NCBI RefSeq assembly: GCF_003052165.1
Contig: NZ_CP024869.1
Location: 310,001 to 374,000, forward strand
Source: Dietzia sp. JS16-p6b
GTDB taxonomy: Bacteria > Actinomycetota > Actinomycetes > Mycobacteriales > Mycobacteriaceae
Length of the DNA: 64,000 nucleotides
Direction: 5' to 3'
Shown here: one piece after another, positions 1 through 9,482 of the stretch
How positions within the stretch are numbered: position 1 is the stretch's first letter
How the letters are laid out: each line of letters starts with the position of its first letter
Notes under the pieces: model-generated
The model's database searches: none
Told to the model about the DNA's origin: nothing
Seen by the model: only the letters and a program-made list of their open reading frames with translations
Position numbers and translations under genes: made by a program

Positions 1-1
1 T

Positions 2-1687
2 CGCGTGGACCTCTACCGGTCCAAGATCGACGGGTCGCGCATCGCGATCACCGGGGACGTCGTGGGCGAGCCGGGTGAGGCGGGCGCGGACCGGGTCACC
101 ACCGTCGAGTTCGTGTGCGACCTGGGCCCGTTCGAGGACGGCGGGTGGATCTGGTTCGACCTCACCTCCGACACGGACGTCGAGCTGCTGGCGGGCGGGT
201 GGTACTCGACCGCGGACGCGCCGGCGACCCGCGCGGACGCGGGCCCGGACGGCACCCCGGACCCGTCGGTGCAGGTTCCTAACGACCGCCGGGTGACCGT
301 CGGCATCCCCACGTTCAACCGTCCCGGGGACGCGGTCGCCGCGCTGCGGGCGCTCACCTCCGACCCCGAGGTCGACGCGGTCCTCGACGCGGTGCTCATG
401 CCCGATCAGGGCGGGAAGAAGGTGCGCGACGAACCCGGGTTCGCCGAGGCCGCCGAGGACCTGGGCGACCGCCTGCGGATCTTCGACCAGCCCAACCTGG
501 GCGGCTCGGGCGGGTACAGCCGCATCATGTACGAGGCCCGGCGGCTCACCGACTCGCCGTACATCCTGTACATGGACGACGACATCGAGATCGAGCCCGA
601 CTCGATCCTGCGGGCCCTGGCGTTCGCCCGGTTCTCGCGCGTGCCCATGCTGGTCGGCGGACAGATGCTCAACCTCCAGGAGCGCAGTCACCTCCACACC
701 ATGGGCGAGGTGGTGGGGGCGCACGACTTCATGTGGACCGCCGCTCCCCACGCGGACTACGACTACGACTTCTCGCGGTATCCCCTCACCGACCGGGACA
801 ATCCCAAGGAGCTGCACCGCCGCATCGACGTGGACTACAACGGCTGGTGGATGTGCCTCATCCCCCGGGTGGTCGCGGAGAAGATCGGTCAGCCCCTGCC
901 GCTGTTCATCAAGTGGGACGACGCGGAGTACGGCCTGCGGGCGCGCCGCGCCGGCCACCCCACGGTGTCGATGCCGGGCGTGGCGATCTGGCACATGGCG
1001 TGGTCCGACAAGGACGACGCGATCGACTGGCAGGCCTACTTCCATCTGCGTAACCGGTTGGTGGTGGCGTCGCTGTACCACGACGGCGATCACAAGGGCA
1101 TCATGCAGTCGAGCCTCAAGGCGCTGGTCAAGCACCTGGTGTGCCTCGAGTACTCGACGGTGGCCATCCAGATCGAGGCCATCCGCGACTTCCTCCGCGG
1201 ACCGGAGGCGCTGTACGAGTTGTTGCCGACGGCGCTGCCCAAGGTGAGGGCGATGCGCGCGCGCTTCCCCGACGCCGTCGTCATCCCCTCGGCCGTGGAC
1301 CTGCCCGCCCCGTCCGGCGGCCCGGCCGGGATCCACTCCGAGCCCCGGGGCCCGGTCCGCAAGGCGGTCGCCCTGGCGAAGGGGCTCGCGCACACCCTCA
1401 GCCGGGACGACAAGAGGCATCACGAGGTGCCGCAGGCCAACTTCCCGCCGGTGGAGGCGCGTTGGTACTCGCTCAGCCGTGTCGACGGCGCCACCGTCAC
1501 CACCGCCGACGGGCGCGGGGTGGTCTACCGCAAGCGCGACCGCGAGCAGGCCGGATCCCTGTTCGCCGAGTCGGTGGCCGTGCACCGGGAACTGTTCCGC
1601 CGGTTCCCGGAGATGCGGCGCCGTTACCGTGAGGCGCACACCCAACTCGTCACCAAGGAGGCCTGGAGTCGTGTCTTCGACGCCTGA
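2..1687 (+). CDS. glfT2: Galactofuranosyltransferase GlfT2 (5' partial)
   Basis: This is the processive UDP-galactofuranose transferase that builds the bulk of the galactan chain, alternating beta-1,5 and beta-1,6 links at the inner membrane face. The reading frame is open at the left window edge. The first visible residues match a point roughly 95 residues into M. tuberculosis GlfT2 (recalled length 637), so the real start lies outside and the GTG at base 5 is not the start. Visible family marks are the QPNLGGSGGYSR donor-site stretch, the MDDD metal-binding motif (bases 572-583), KWDDAEYGLR with the catalytic Asp pair, and IWHMAWSDKDD. The C terminus is complete. Its stop overlaps the next gene's start by 17 bases, so the two are probably translationally coupled. 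Confidence 0.95.
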   Translation, partial: RVDLYRSKIDGSRIAITGDVVGEPGEAGADRVTTVEFVCDLGPFEDGGWIWFDLTSDTDVELLAGGWYSTADAPATRADAGPDGTPDPSVQVPNDRRVTVGIPTFNRPGDAVAALRALTSDPEVDAVLDAVLMPDQGGKKVRDEPGFAEAAEDLGDRLRIFDQPNLGGSGGYSRIMYEARRLTDSPYILYMDDDIEIEPDSILRALAFARFSRVPMLVGGQMLNLQERSHLHTMGEVVGAHDFMWTAAPHADYDYDFSRYPLTDRDNPKELHRRIDVDYNGWWMCLIPRVVAEKIGQPLPLFIKWDDAEYGLRARRAGHPTVSMPGVAIWHMAWSDKDDAIDWQAYFHLRNRLVVASLYHDGDHKGIMQSSLKALVKHLVCLEYSTVAIQIEAIRDFLRGPEALYELLPTALPKVRAMRARFPDAVVIPSAVDLPAPSGGPAGIHSEPRGPVRKAVALAKGLAHTLSRDDKRHHEVPQANFPPVEARWYSLSRVDGATVTTADGRGVVYRKRDREQAGSLFAESVAVHRELFRRFPEMRRRYREAHTQLVTKEAWSRVFDA

Positions 1688-2360
1688 GACCGCACCCGGG
1701 CCGGGCCCCGACCACGCCGGCCCCGTCCGCTCCGGCCCCGGGGACTCCGGCGCTGGCCCCACCGTGGAGATCCCCGTGCCGACCGGCGAGATCCGGGTGC
1801 TGGCCGGGATCCAGCGTCGGCTCCTGGCGGTGCCGGGGTCGCGCGAGGCCGCCGTGACGCTCTCGCACGTGGGCGAGCACGCTCTGGGCTGGATGGCGAT
1901 CGCCGCGGTCGGCATGGCGGTCGATCCGGCCCGGCGGGGCCGGTGGGCGATGGTCGGTGTGGGCAGCTTCGGTGCGCATGCCACGTCCGTCGTCGTCAAG
2001 CGTGTCGTCCGGAGGCGACGACCGGACCACCCCACGGTCGCGGTGGGGGTGGGTACCCCCTCCTCGCTGAGCTTCCCGTCCTCCCACGCCACCTCGACCA
2101 CCGCGTTCGCCCTGCTGGCCGGGGGGGTGAGCGGCGCGCCGGTGGCACCCGCACTCGTTCCCGTGATGCTGGCGTCCAGGCTCGTCCTGGGCGTCCACTA
2201 CCCTTCGGATGTGGTCGCCGGCGCCGCGGTCGGAGCGGGCTGCGCCGCGCTCACACGCGCGGTCTGGCCCACGGGCCGCGTCCAGAAGCTGTTGCCGGCC
2301 GCGCTTCGTGACGGCGTGCCCGGACCGAGCCCCATCCCGACCCCCGAGGAGAATCGATGA
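1671..2360 (+). CDS. PAP2-family phosphatase, probable decaprenylphosphoryl-5-phosphoribose phosphatase
   Basis: A 229-residue PAP2 membrane phosphatase, at the position held by Rv3807c in M. tuberculosis. There it is proposed to remove the 5-phosphate from decaprenyl-phosphoryl-5-phosphoribose before epimerisation by DprE1/DprE2. The three PAP2 signature pieces are present: KRVVRRRRP, then PSSHATSTT, then SRLVLGVHYPSDV with the catalytic His. GTG 1671 was chosen because an AAGGAGG ribosome site lies about 10 bases upstream; a longer frame from 1479 would sit inside glfT2. The start overlaps the glfT2 end and the stop overlaps the ubiA start (ATGA). Family assignment is secure; substrate is inferred from position. 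Confidence 0.88.
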   Translation: MSSTPETAPGPGPDHAGPVRSGPGDSGAGPTVEIPVPTGEIRVLAGIQRRLLAVPGSREAAVTLSHVGEHALGWMAIAAVGMAVDPARRGRWAMVGVGSFGAHATSVVVKRVVRRRRPDHPTVAVGVGTPSSLSFPSSHATSTTAFALLAGGVSGAPVAPALVPVMLASRLVLGVHYPSDVVAGAAVGAGCAALTRAVWPTGRVQKLLPAALRDGVPGPSPIPTPEENR

Positions 2361-3391
2361 CCGATCAGACCGGAGTCCCGGCCACCCGGGGCGGGGGCGA
2401 TCACCATCTCCTCGGGGCGGAGCCGCACACCGCCAACGAGATCGATCTCGCCGAGGCCGAGGAGGAGGCCAAGGGCTCGCCGCCCAAGAACCTGCTGGAC
2501 GGTATGGTCAAGGCGCTCAGGCCGCGGCAGTGGGTCAAGAACGTCCTCGTGGTCGCGGCGCCCGCGGCGGCCGGCACGCAGACGCTCACGGACACCTCCG
2601 TCCTGTTCTCGGTCTTCGTCGCCTTCGTGGCGTTCTGCATGGCGGCCTCCAGCGTCTACCTGATCAACGACGCGATGGACGTCGAGGCGGACCGCGCCCA
2701 CCCCACCAAGCGTTTCCGTCCCATCGCCGCCGGTGTGCTCCCGGTCGGGCTGGCATACGGGATGGCGGTGGCGCTCATCGTGGCGTCGCTCGTCATCTCG
2801 GTGCTGTTCGCGCACCCGGCGCTGGCGATCGTCGTGGCCGTGTACATCGTCCTGCAGCTCATGTACTGCTTCGGGCTCAAGCACCAGCCGGTGCTCGACA
2901 TCGCGTTCGTCTCCTCCGGCTTCCTGCTCCGCGCGGTGGCGGGCGGTGCGGCCGCCGAGGTCGAGATCTCCCAGTGGTTCCTGCTGGTCATGGCGTTCGG
3001 CTCCCTGTTCATGGCGGCCGGGAAGCGGTATGCCGAACTGAACCTGCACCTCAAGACCGGCGCCAAGATCCGTAAGGCGCTGGAGAGCTACACGCCGACC
3101 TACCTGCGGTTCGTCTGGACACTGTCGGCGACGGTGCTCGTGCTCTGTTACGCCCTCTGGGCCTACGACCGGGGTTCCGACCCCACGCAGCCGTCCGGCT
3201 CGGCCGTGTGGTTGCAGATCTCGATCGTGCCGTTCACCATCGCGGTGCTGCGCTACGCCGTGGACGTCGACGCCGCCCAGGCCGGCGAGCCCGAGGACAT
3301 CGCCCTCGGCGACCGCGTCCTGCAGATACTCGCCGCGATCTGGGTCCTCACCGTGGTGATCGGCGTCTACCTCGTACCGTCCCTCGCCTGA
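2357..3391 (+). CDS. ubiA: Decaprenyl-phosphate phosphoribosyltransferase (DPPR synthase)
   Basis: A 344-residue UbiA-superfamily prenyl-acceptor transferase, orthologous by sequence and position to Rv3806c. It transfers 5-phosphoribose from PRPP to decaprenyl phosphate, the first committed step towards the arabinan donor DPA. The N-terminal 50 residues are soluble and charged; the rest is about nine membrane segments. The Asp-rich catalytic loop NDAMDVEADRAHPTKRFRP is clear, and a second polar loop contains AAGKRYAELN. ATG 2357 overlaps the upstream stop as ATGA. It lies between the PAP2 phosphatase and aftB, as in mycobacteria. Confidence 0.94.
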   Translation: MTDQTGVPATRGGGDHHLLGAEPHTANEIDLAEAEEEAKGSPPKNLLDGMVKALRPRQWVKNVLVVAAPAAAGTQTLTDTSVLFSVFVAFVAFCMAASSVYLINDAMDVEADRAHPTKRFRPIAAGVLPVGLAYGMAVALIVASLVISVLFAHPALAIVVAVYIVLQLMYCFGLKHQPVLDIAFVSSGFLLRAVAGGAAAEVEISQWFLLVMAFGSLFMAAGKRYAELNLHLKTGAKIRKALESYTPTYLRFVWTLSATVLVLCYALWAYDRGSDPTQPSGSAVWLQISIVPFTIAVLRYAVDVDAAQAGEPEDIALGDRVLQILAAIWVLTVVIGVYLVPSLA

Positions 3392-3407
3392 CAGGGATGG
3401 GTGGGCG

Positions 3408-5411
3408 ATGTCGCAGGTGACACCGGGAGAGTCGGCAGGGCGGCCGTCGGCCGGGCGTGTCCCGGCCGAGCCGGCGGTCTTCTGGGGCGGCCTCGCGGTG
3501 GTGGTGGCGGTGTTCTTCGCCGGCGCCTGGCAGCGCCGGTGGATCGCCGACGACGGCCTGATCGTCCTGCGCACGGTCCGCAACCTCATCGCCGGCAACG
3601 GCCCCGTCTTCAACGCGGGGGAGCGGGTCGAGTCCAACACCTCCACCCTGTGGACCTATCTCGTCTATCTCACCCACGAGGTGGTCGGCTACCGGCTCGA
3701 ACTGGTCGCTCTGGGTCTGGCGCTGACGCTGAGCATGCTGGCGGTGGCGTGCGCGATGCTCGGCACCCGGGTGATGTACCGGGGGACCAGGCGCGCCCCC
3801 GCCGGTGGTCCGATGCTGCTGTTGCCGCTGGGCGTCGTGGTCTACATCATGCTGCCGCCCGCCCGCGACTTCGCCAGCTCGGGCCTGGAGACGGGGCTGG
3901 TGATCTGCTGGATCGGCGTCATGTGGCTCGGGCTGCAGCGGTGGGCCCGCGCGCCGCACCGCGAGTACCGGTTCGGCCTCCCCGCGGCGGGCACGGCCGT
4001 GATCGCGTTCGTCGCCGGGCTCGGTCCACTGGTGCGCCCGGAGCTGGCGCTCGCCGCGGTGGTGTTCCTGGTGCTGCTGGCCGCGTCGCAGCAGTCGTGG
4101 AGACATCTGGGCTGGTTGGTCGTCCTCGCCGGAACGGTCCCGATCGTCTACCAGGTCTGGCGCATGTCGTACTACGCGCTGCCCTACCCCCTGACGGCCG
4201 TCGCCAAGGACGCGGGCGGGTCCAAATGGGACAAGGGCGCACAGTACCTGTGGGACCTGCTGTCGCCGTACGTGCTGCTGCTGCCGTTGGCGATGGTGCT
4301 GGCCGCCGGGCTGGTCTCGCTGTGGGCCGTGCACCGGTCGGGCCCCGCTCATGGTTCGGCGGCCCCCGCGCGGGGTGACGGGACGGGGGCCGGCGACGAG
4401 GTGACCGGTCTGGACCGCCTGCGGGCCCGGGTCCGCTCGACCCCGGTCGTCACGATCGCGTTCCTCGTGGTGGCCGTGATCATGCTGGCCTACGTCACCC
4501 GGGTCGGCGGGGACTTCATGCACGGCCGGGTACTGCTGCCCTCACTGTTCCTGTTCCTCCTGCCCGTCGCGGTGGTGCCTCTGCCCGTGGGGCCCGCCCG
4601 CGGTGAGGACGACGCCCGGGTGCGGCGGGTGGCGGTCCCGGTGGTCGCCGGTGCCTGGCTCGTCGTCGTCGGGTGGGCGGTGACCGTCGAGGTGGTCCAG
4701 GACCCGTTCCGGGACGAGCCGGAGACCATCACCGCCGCGGGGATCGTCGACGAGCGGCAGTACTACATCCAGCGCACCGGCCACCGACATCCGCTGCTGG
4801 CCGACGACTACCTCGACTTCCCGCGGATGCGGGCCCTGGTGCGGGACGTCTCGACCAACCGGACGGGGGCGGTCTTCCTCCCGGTTCCGGGCTTCCAGGA
4901 CCGGTGGGACGTGGTGGCCTACGACCGCCCGATGCCCGGCCTGGAGCCCTTCGAACTGCCGGACGACCCACTCAAGACGGTGGTGTTCCTCAACCTGGGC
5001 ATGACGAGCATGAACCTCCCGCTCGACGTGGACGTCTACGACACGGTGGGGTTGGCCTCCCCCCTGGCCGCGCACACGGACCGAATGGAGGACGGCCGGA
5101 TCGGGCACGACAAGTTCCTGCCGTACGACTGGGTGCTCGCGCGCACCGGGGTGATCGAGGATCCCGTCAACTTCCCGCGGTGGATCGACGTGAACTGGGT
5201 CAACCAGGCGGAGGTGGCACTCACGTGTCCTGCCACCCAGGCCCTGATCGACTCCTATACCGGGCCCTTGACGCTGGAGAAGCGCTGGTCCAACCTGGTT
5301 AATGCATTCTCATTCGCCGAGTACCGCATCAACAGAATCCCTGCGTACGAGGTGCAGAGGTGCGGGTTGCCGATGCCTGAGAAAGTGGAGAAGTACCAGG
5401 GCACTCGGTAG
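3408..5411 (+). CDS. aftB: Terminal beta-(1->2)-arabinofuranosyltransferase AftB
   Basis: A 667-residue GT-C fold membrane glycosyltransferase that adds the terminal beta-1,2-linked arabinofuranose to arabinan, making the sites for mycolylation. An N-terminal block of roughly ten hydrophobic segments carries the conserved early loop with WIADDGLIVLRT and the GERVESNTST stretch; the Asp pair is the expected catalytic/donor site. The C-terminal third is a soluble periplasmic domain (from about residue 430). It starts 16 bases after ubiA. M. tuberculosis AftB (Rv3805c) is recalled as slightly shorter, about 627 residues. Order and motifs make the call firm. Confidence 0.93.
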   Translation: MSQVTPGESAGRPSAGRVPAEPAVFWGGLAVVVAVFFAGAWQRRWIADDGLIVLRTVRNLIAGNGPVFNAGERVESNTSTLWTYLVYLTHEVVGYRLELVALGLALTLSMLAVACAMLGTRVMYRGTRRAPAGGPMLLLPLGVVVYIMLPPARDFASSGLETGLVICWIGVMWLGLQRWARAPHREYRFGLPAAGTAVIAFVAGLGPLVRPELALAAVVFLVLLAASQQSWRHLGWLVVLAGTVPIVYQVWRMSYYALPYPLTAVAKDAGGSKWDKGAQYLWDLLSPYVLLLPLAMVLAAGLVSLWAVHRSGPAHGSAAPARGDGTGAGDEVTGLDRLRARVRSTPVVTIAFLVVAVIMLAYVTRVGGDFMHGRVLLPSLFLFLLPVAVVPLPVGPARGEDDARVRRVAVPVVAGAWLVVVGWAVTVEVVQDPFRDEPETITAAGIVDERQYYIQRTGHRHPLLADDYLDFPRMRALVRDVSTNRTGAVFLPVPGFQDRWDVVAYDRPMPGLEPFELPDDPLKTVVFLNLGMTSMNLPLDVDVYDTVGLASPLAAHTDRMEDGRIGHDKFLPYDWVLARTGVIEDPVNFPRWIDVNWVNQAEVALTCPATQALIDSYTGPLTLEKRWSNLVNAFSFAEYRINRIPAYEVQRCGLPMPEKVEKYQGTR

Positions 5412-5605
5412 TGTGGCCCCAGCTGTTGTCTCGAATCGATAACAGTAGGGGATCGATCAGGTCCCCGACCTGTAACACCTGTCCCAGATTGAGCGACAGT
5501 TACGATGTCGCAGTTCCGGTCCTCCCCTGGTGGGGCCGGTCCGATGGACGTCACCGATGCCCCGGGAGACCTGAGGGCACCAGGAACGAACAAAGGAACC
5601 CACGA

Positions 5606-6748
5606 ATGTCCCAGACCACCCTCCGGCGCAAGTTCGCCGCCGGGCTCACCGCCCTGGCGACGGCTGCAGGCCTCGTCGTCGGCGCCCCCGCCCTCGCCGG
5701 CGCCCAGGCCACCGAGCAGGGCTCGTCGGCCAGCCTCGGTTCCGCCGGATCAGCAGGATCGGCCGGATCGGGCGATGCCCCCAACGCCGCCCCCGCGATC
5801 CGGCCGGCCGCCGGGGACGAGAACCCGGTCGGGTTCCGCAACTGGCTGCGCCCCGGCTGTAGCTGGGATCCGGTCGCCTCGTGGGTCCAGCTCTGCGAGG
5901 TCTGGTCGCCGGCGATGAACCGCCACATCAAGGTCCAGGTCCAGCCCGCCCGCTTCGGCGGCAACGCCGGCCTGTACCTCCTCGACGGTCTGCGTGCGCG
6001 GGACGACTGGAACGCGTGGACCCGCGACGCCCAGGCGCAGCGCATCTTCCTCCAGGACAACATCACCCTGGTCATGCCGGTCGGCGGCCAGGTCTCCTTC
6101 TACTCCGACTGGGATCGGCCCATCAACCTGGGCGGAAACCTGCTCGAGTACAAGTACGAGACCTTCCTGACCCGCGAGCTGCCCGGGTACCTGAACGCCC
6201 ACTTCGGTGTGCGCACGGACAACAACGCCATCGCCGGGCTCTCCATGGGCGGGTCCGCCGCCGCGATGCTCGCGGCCAAGCACCGCAACCAGTTCAAGCA
6301 GGTCTCGGTGTTCTCCGGTTACATGAACCCCACCGCACCGGGCATGTACACCATGATCCCGCTGGCGATGTTCGACCAGTGCAAGTGTGACCCGTTCGCG
6401 ATGTGGGGCCTGCCGGGCTCGCCGCGCTGGGGTCAGAACGACCCGCTGCTCAACGCGGACAAGCTGCGCGACATCCCGATGTACATCACCGCGGGGTCCG
6501 CCATCCCCGGGCAGTACGACCAGCCCTCCAGCCTGCAGGCCGTGTTCAACACGTTCAACGGCATCATCCTCGAGGGCCTGTCGCGCGGATCGACCATCGC
6601 GTTCCAGAACACCCTCAACGCCCGTCCGAACCAGGCCACGTTCGACTACCGCACCACCGGCATCCACGGCTGGGGCTATTGGAACGACGACCTGATCGCC
6701 GCCCGTTCGGCGCAGATCCTGCCCGTGATGAACGCCTTCGCGTGGTGA
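5606..6748 (+). CDS. Antigen 85-type mycolyltransferase (first copy)
   Basis: A 380-residue secreted alpha/beta hydrolase that moves mycolic acids from trehalose monomycolate to arabinogalactan or to a second trehalose. Residues 1-34 form a signal peptide ending near AGAQA. The serine nucleophile is Ser213 in GLSMGGSA and the His is His354 in HGWGYW. The carbohydrate-site segment MPVGGQVSFYSDW is also present. ATG 5606 was chosen because AAAGGA precedes it by about 8 bases; the frame is open further upstream (to 5411) but that part lacks a signal sequence. The 194-base upstream gap holds a short imperfect inverted repeat (5423-5445) and no clear promoter. It corresponds in order to fbpA. Confidence 0.93.
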   Translation: MSQTTLRRKFAAGLTALATAAGLVVGAPALAGAQATEQGSSASLGSAGSAGSAGSGDAPNAAPAIRPAAGDENPVGFRNWLRPGCSWDPVASWVQLCEVWSPAMNRHIKVQVQPARFGGNAGLYLLDGLRARDDWNAWTRDAQAQRIFLQDNITLVMPVGGQVSFYSDWDRPINLGGNLLEYKYETFLTRELPGYLNAHFGVRTDNNAIAGLSMGGSAAAMLAAKHRNQFKQVSVFSGYMNPTAPGMYTMIPLAMFDQCKCDPFAMWGLPGSPRWGQNDPLLNADKLRDIPMYITAGSAIPGQYDQPSSLQAVFNTFNGIILEGLSRGSTIAFQNTLNARPNQATFDYRTTGIHGWGYWNDDLIAARSAQILPVMNAFAW

Positions 6749-6798
6749 TCACGACCGGATAGCCGACGAATCGGGCTCCGCTCAGCGAGTCCTCACCC

Positions 6799-6855
6799 GT
6801 CACACCGGGGCCCCGTGCGTAGATTCTCGTGCGGGGCCCCGGTCGCTTGTGTGAC
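6799..6855. terminator. Nested hairpin between the two mycolyltransferase genes
   Basis: Twelve-base arms at 6804-6815 and 6832-6843 are perfectly complementary (ACCGGGGCCCCG / CGGGGCCCCGGT). They are flanked by an outer pair GTCACAC / GTGTGAC at 6799-6805 and 6849-6855. No T-run follows, which is usual for high-GC actinobacterial terminators. It probably ends transcription after the first mycolyltransferase and makes the second a separate unit. Confidence 0.65.
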
Positions 6856-6991
6856 CACCGGGTTCGGCCGCGGGAGGGGAGCCCGCGGGCGGACGACGGA
6901 CCAGGGCCCCGGGAAGAAGCTGTCCGGGTCGCTCTCCGCGGCCCGTTCACCGAGACGGTCGGCGACGACGCGGCAAGGAAGAGAACCTCAC

Positions 6992-8971
6992 ATGGCGACC
7001 CCCAGCGCACACGCGAGCCCCCGCACCCGGTGGGCGTCCCTCCTGGCGGCCCCTCTCGTGGTGGGAATGGTGGGCTCCGGCCTCGTCGTCCCTCCGGCTG
7101 CGGGCGCGCAGGAGACGCCGGTCCGGGCGACCCCGGCCCAGAACTCCCCGACACAGAACCCCCCGGCGACCGCCGGCCCGGCGCAGACCGGCGCCGGCGG
7201 GGCGGAGCCGGCCGAGAGCCGCGTGGACTCCCCGTCCCTGCGCGTACCGACGACCATCCCGTCGGGGGTCCGGTTGGACCGGGTCGAGTGGAAGACGGCC
7301 AACCGGGTCGCACTGTGGGTGCAGTCGCCGGCCATGGAGCAGGCCATCCAGGTGCAGCTCATGCTCCCGGCGCAGTGGAACGCGGAGCCGGAGCGCACGT
7401 ACCCCTCGCTCCTGCTGCTCGACGGCCTGCGCGCGCGGGACGACGCCAGCGGCTGGACCCTCGAGACCAAGATCTCCCAGTTCTTCGACGCGAAGAACGC
7501 GATCATCGTGCTCCCCGTCGGCGGCGAGTCGAGCTTCTACACCGACTGGGTGGCGGACGCCAACGGCTCGGCATACCAGTGGGAGACGTTCCTGATGGAG
7601 GAACTCCCACCCCTGCTGGCCCGGGACTGGCGGGTGGGCGACGAGCACGGCGTCGCGGGTCTGTCCATGGGCGGTACTGCCGCGATGATGCTCGCGCAGC
7701 GATACCCCGAGCACTTCCGGTTCGCGGCCAGCTACTCGGGATTCCTGGACACCACCAGCTTCGGAATGCCCGAGGCCGTCAAGGTGGCCATGCAGGACGC
7801 CGGCGGGTACCAGGCCGAGAGCATGTGGGGACCGCTCGGTTCGACCCGGTGGCAGGAGCAGGACCCCAAGCTCCACACCGACAAGCTCCGCGGTCGGAGC
7901 ATCTACGTGTCCGCGGGCAGCGGGAACACCGGGCCGTGGGACCAGCCGTCGGGCCTGCCGGACATCCCCACCAACTTCCCGGGTTACGGGCTCGAACTGC
8001 TCTCGCGGATGACCACCCAGACCTTCGTCAACAAGGCCCGTGCCGCCGGTGTCGAGGTGACGGCCAACTTCCGCCCGTCGGGCACGCACACGTGGCCGTA
8101 CTGGCAGTTCGAGATGATGCAGGCCTGGCCGCAGTTCGCGGGTGCCGTCGGGATCGAGAACGTCGAACCCCCGTGCGCCGCACAGGGCGAGATCGCCCGC
8201 GTCGCCGAGCGTCAGCCCGGTCTGGGCCCCTGCCTGACGGGTGAGTACGACGTCCGCGGCGGCAAGGCCACCGACTTCCGTTTCGGTCGCGTCTTCTGGT
8301 CGCAGCAGACGGGCGCGCACTCGGTCCTCGGGGCCATCGGCGCCGCCTACCAGGCCGAGGGCGGTCCTGACGGCCCGCTCGGGCTGCCCACCTCCGGTGA
8401 GACCACGACGCCCGACGGCAGGGGCAGGTTCACCCAGTTCCAGAACGGCGTCATCTACTGGTCGCCCACCACCGGCGCGCACGCCATCCGTGGGGCGGTC
8501 AGGTCGATGTGGCAGGAGCGCGGCGCCGAACGCGGCGACCTCGGGTACCCGACGACCGACGAGATCACCAACCCCAACAAGCCCGGCGTGGTCCAGGGGT
8601 TCCAGGGCGGGACCGTCTACTGGTCCTCCGCCACGGGCCCCAGGGTCGTCAAGGGGGCCATCCTGACGACCTACCGGGAGGCGGGCGCGGAGAACTCGGA
8701 GCTCGGGTACCCGGTCACCGACGAGATCTCCCTGTCCACCCGCGGCGGTGCCTTCAGCCGCTTCCAGGGTGGGGCGATCTATTGGTCCGCCCGCACCGGA
8801 GCGCACGCCGTGCCTCGCGGGCCGGTGTTCGACGCCTGGGGCACGGTCGACTACGAACGCGGCCGGCTCGGCTATCCCACCAGTGAGCTGCGCACCACCC
8901 GTGACGGCCAGGTCATGGAGTTCGAGGGCGGCCGGATCACGGTGACCGGCGGACGGGCGGAGATCTCGTGA
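6992..8971 (+). CDS. Mycolyltransferase with C-terminal LGFP repeats
   Basis: A 659-residue secreted protein. Residues 1-37 are a signal peptide (ending PPAAGAQ). Then comes a low-complexity linker, an Ag85-type esterase domain (about residues 85-390; Ser225 in GLSMGGTA, His366 in GTHTWPYW), and a C-terminal array of about four to five LGFP repeats, recognisable by phrases such as LGLPTSGE, LGYPTTDE and LGYPVTDE. This architecture matches corynebacterial Cop1/PS1 (recalled 657 residues). There the repeat domain is thought to hold the enzyme in the wall while it mycolylates arabinogalactan. ATG 6992 follows an AAGGAA-rich stretch; an upstream GTG at 6815 lies inside a hairpin and was rejected. 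Confidence 0.92.
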   Translation: MATPSAHASPRTRWASLLAAPLVVGMVGSGLVVPPAAGAQETPVRATPAQNSPTQNPPATAGPAQTGAGGAEPAESRVDSPSLRVPTTIPSGVRLDRVEWKTANRVALWVQSPAMEQAIQVQLMLPAQWNAEPERTYPSLLLLDGLRARDDASGWTLETKISQFFDAKNAIIVLPVGGESSFYTDWVADANGSAYQWETFLMEELPPLLARDWRVGDEHGVAGLSMGGTAAMMLAQRYPEHFRFAASYSGFLDTTSFGMPEAVKVAMQDAGGYQAESMWGPLGSTRWQEQDPKLHTDKLRGRSIYVSAGSGNTGPWDQPSGLPDIPTNFPGYGLELLSRMTTQTFVNKARAAGVEVTANFRPSGTHTWPYWQFEMMQAWPQFAGAVGIENVEPPCAAQGEIARVAERQPGLGPCLTGEYDVRGGKATDFRFGRVFWSQQTGAHSVLGAIGAAYQAEGGPDGPLGLPTSGETTTPDGRGRFTQFQNGVIYWSPTTGAHAIRGAVRSMWQERGAERGDLGYPTTDEITNPNKPGVVQGFQGGTVYWSSATGPRVVKGAILTTYREAGAENSELGYPVTDEISLSTRGGAFSRFQGGAIYWSARTGAHAVPRGPVFDAWGTVDYERGRLGYPTSELRTTRDGQVMEFEGGRITVTGGRAEIS

Positions 8972-9459
8972 CGGCCAGGTCGACGGCGCTCGGGGCCGCC
9001 CTCGTCGTGGTGGGTGGGATGCTGGCCGCCTGCGGCGGTGGCGACTCCACGGTGTCCGGCGTCCCCGACTCGGAGACCATGGCCCCGCCCCCGGGCGGCG
9101 CCGCCACCACGCAGGCCCGTGTGCCCGCCACCGAGGATTCGGGGCGCTTCACCGAGGCCCCGGCGCCGGTGGGCTCGGACGCCCCGGGATACACGGCCCC
9201 GGTCGTCGGCGCGCGGGAGCGCGGCTACCTCGCCGCGCTCGAGGCCCGGGGCATCCGGACCGAGGAGCTCTCCGACTCGCTCGTGGCCGCCGGGAACACG
9301 ATCTGTCGGATCCGGACCACCGGTGGCGCCGCGGGCGAGACCACCACGATCGCTGATGCCGTGGCCGGCCAGATCTCGGTGGGTGGCTACTCGGACCGCG
9401 AGGTCGACGAGATCTCCCGGATCGTCGTGGACTCCGCCGCCGGGCAGCTCTGCCCCTGA
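8968..9459 (+). CDS. Small DUF732-like lipoprotein
   Basis: A 163-residue probable lipoprotein. The lipobox MLAAC lies near residue 18, followed by a Gly/Pro/Thr-rich spacer. The C-terminal half begins with ERGYLAALEARGI and carries two Cys (NTICRI and QLCP), the layout of DUF732 domains common in mycolate-containing actinobacteria, which have no known function. GTG 8968 overlaps the mycolyltransferase stop as GTGA, so the two are co-translated. That coupling suggests an envelope role, possibly assisting the enzyme; this is inference. Confidence 0.8.
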   Translation: MTARSTALGAALVVVGGMLAACGGGDSTVSGVPDSETMAPPPGGAATTQARVPATEDSGRFTEAPAPVGSDAPGYTAPVVGARERGYLAALEARGIRTEELSDSLVAAGNTICRIRTTGGAAGETTTIADAVAGQISVGGYSDREVDEISRIVVDSAAGQLCP

Positions 9460-9460
9460 C

Positions 9461-9482
9461 GCCGCCTCCGCGGTGAGGCGGC
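9461..9482. terminator. GC hairpin after the lipoprotein gene
   Basis: A perfect 8-base stem (GCCGCCTC / GAGGCGGC) with a 6-base loop starts two bases after the stop codon. There is no T-run. It is a candidate intrinsic terminator. Confidence 0.5.

Noticed and set aside
6815-6991. An upstream GTG start for the LGFP mycolyltransferase
   Set aside because: The GTG sits inside a strong hairpin, and the added residues would bury the signal peptide; ATG 6992 gives a proper secretion signal.
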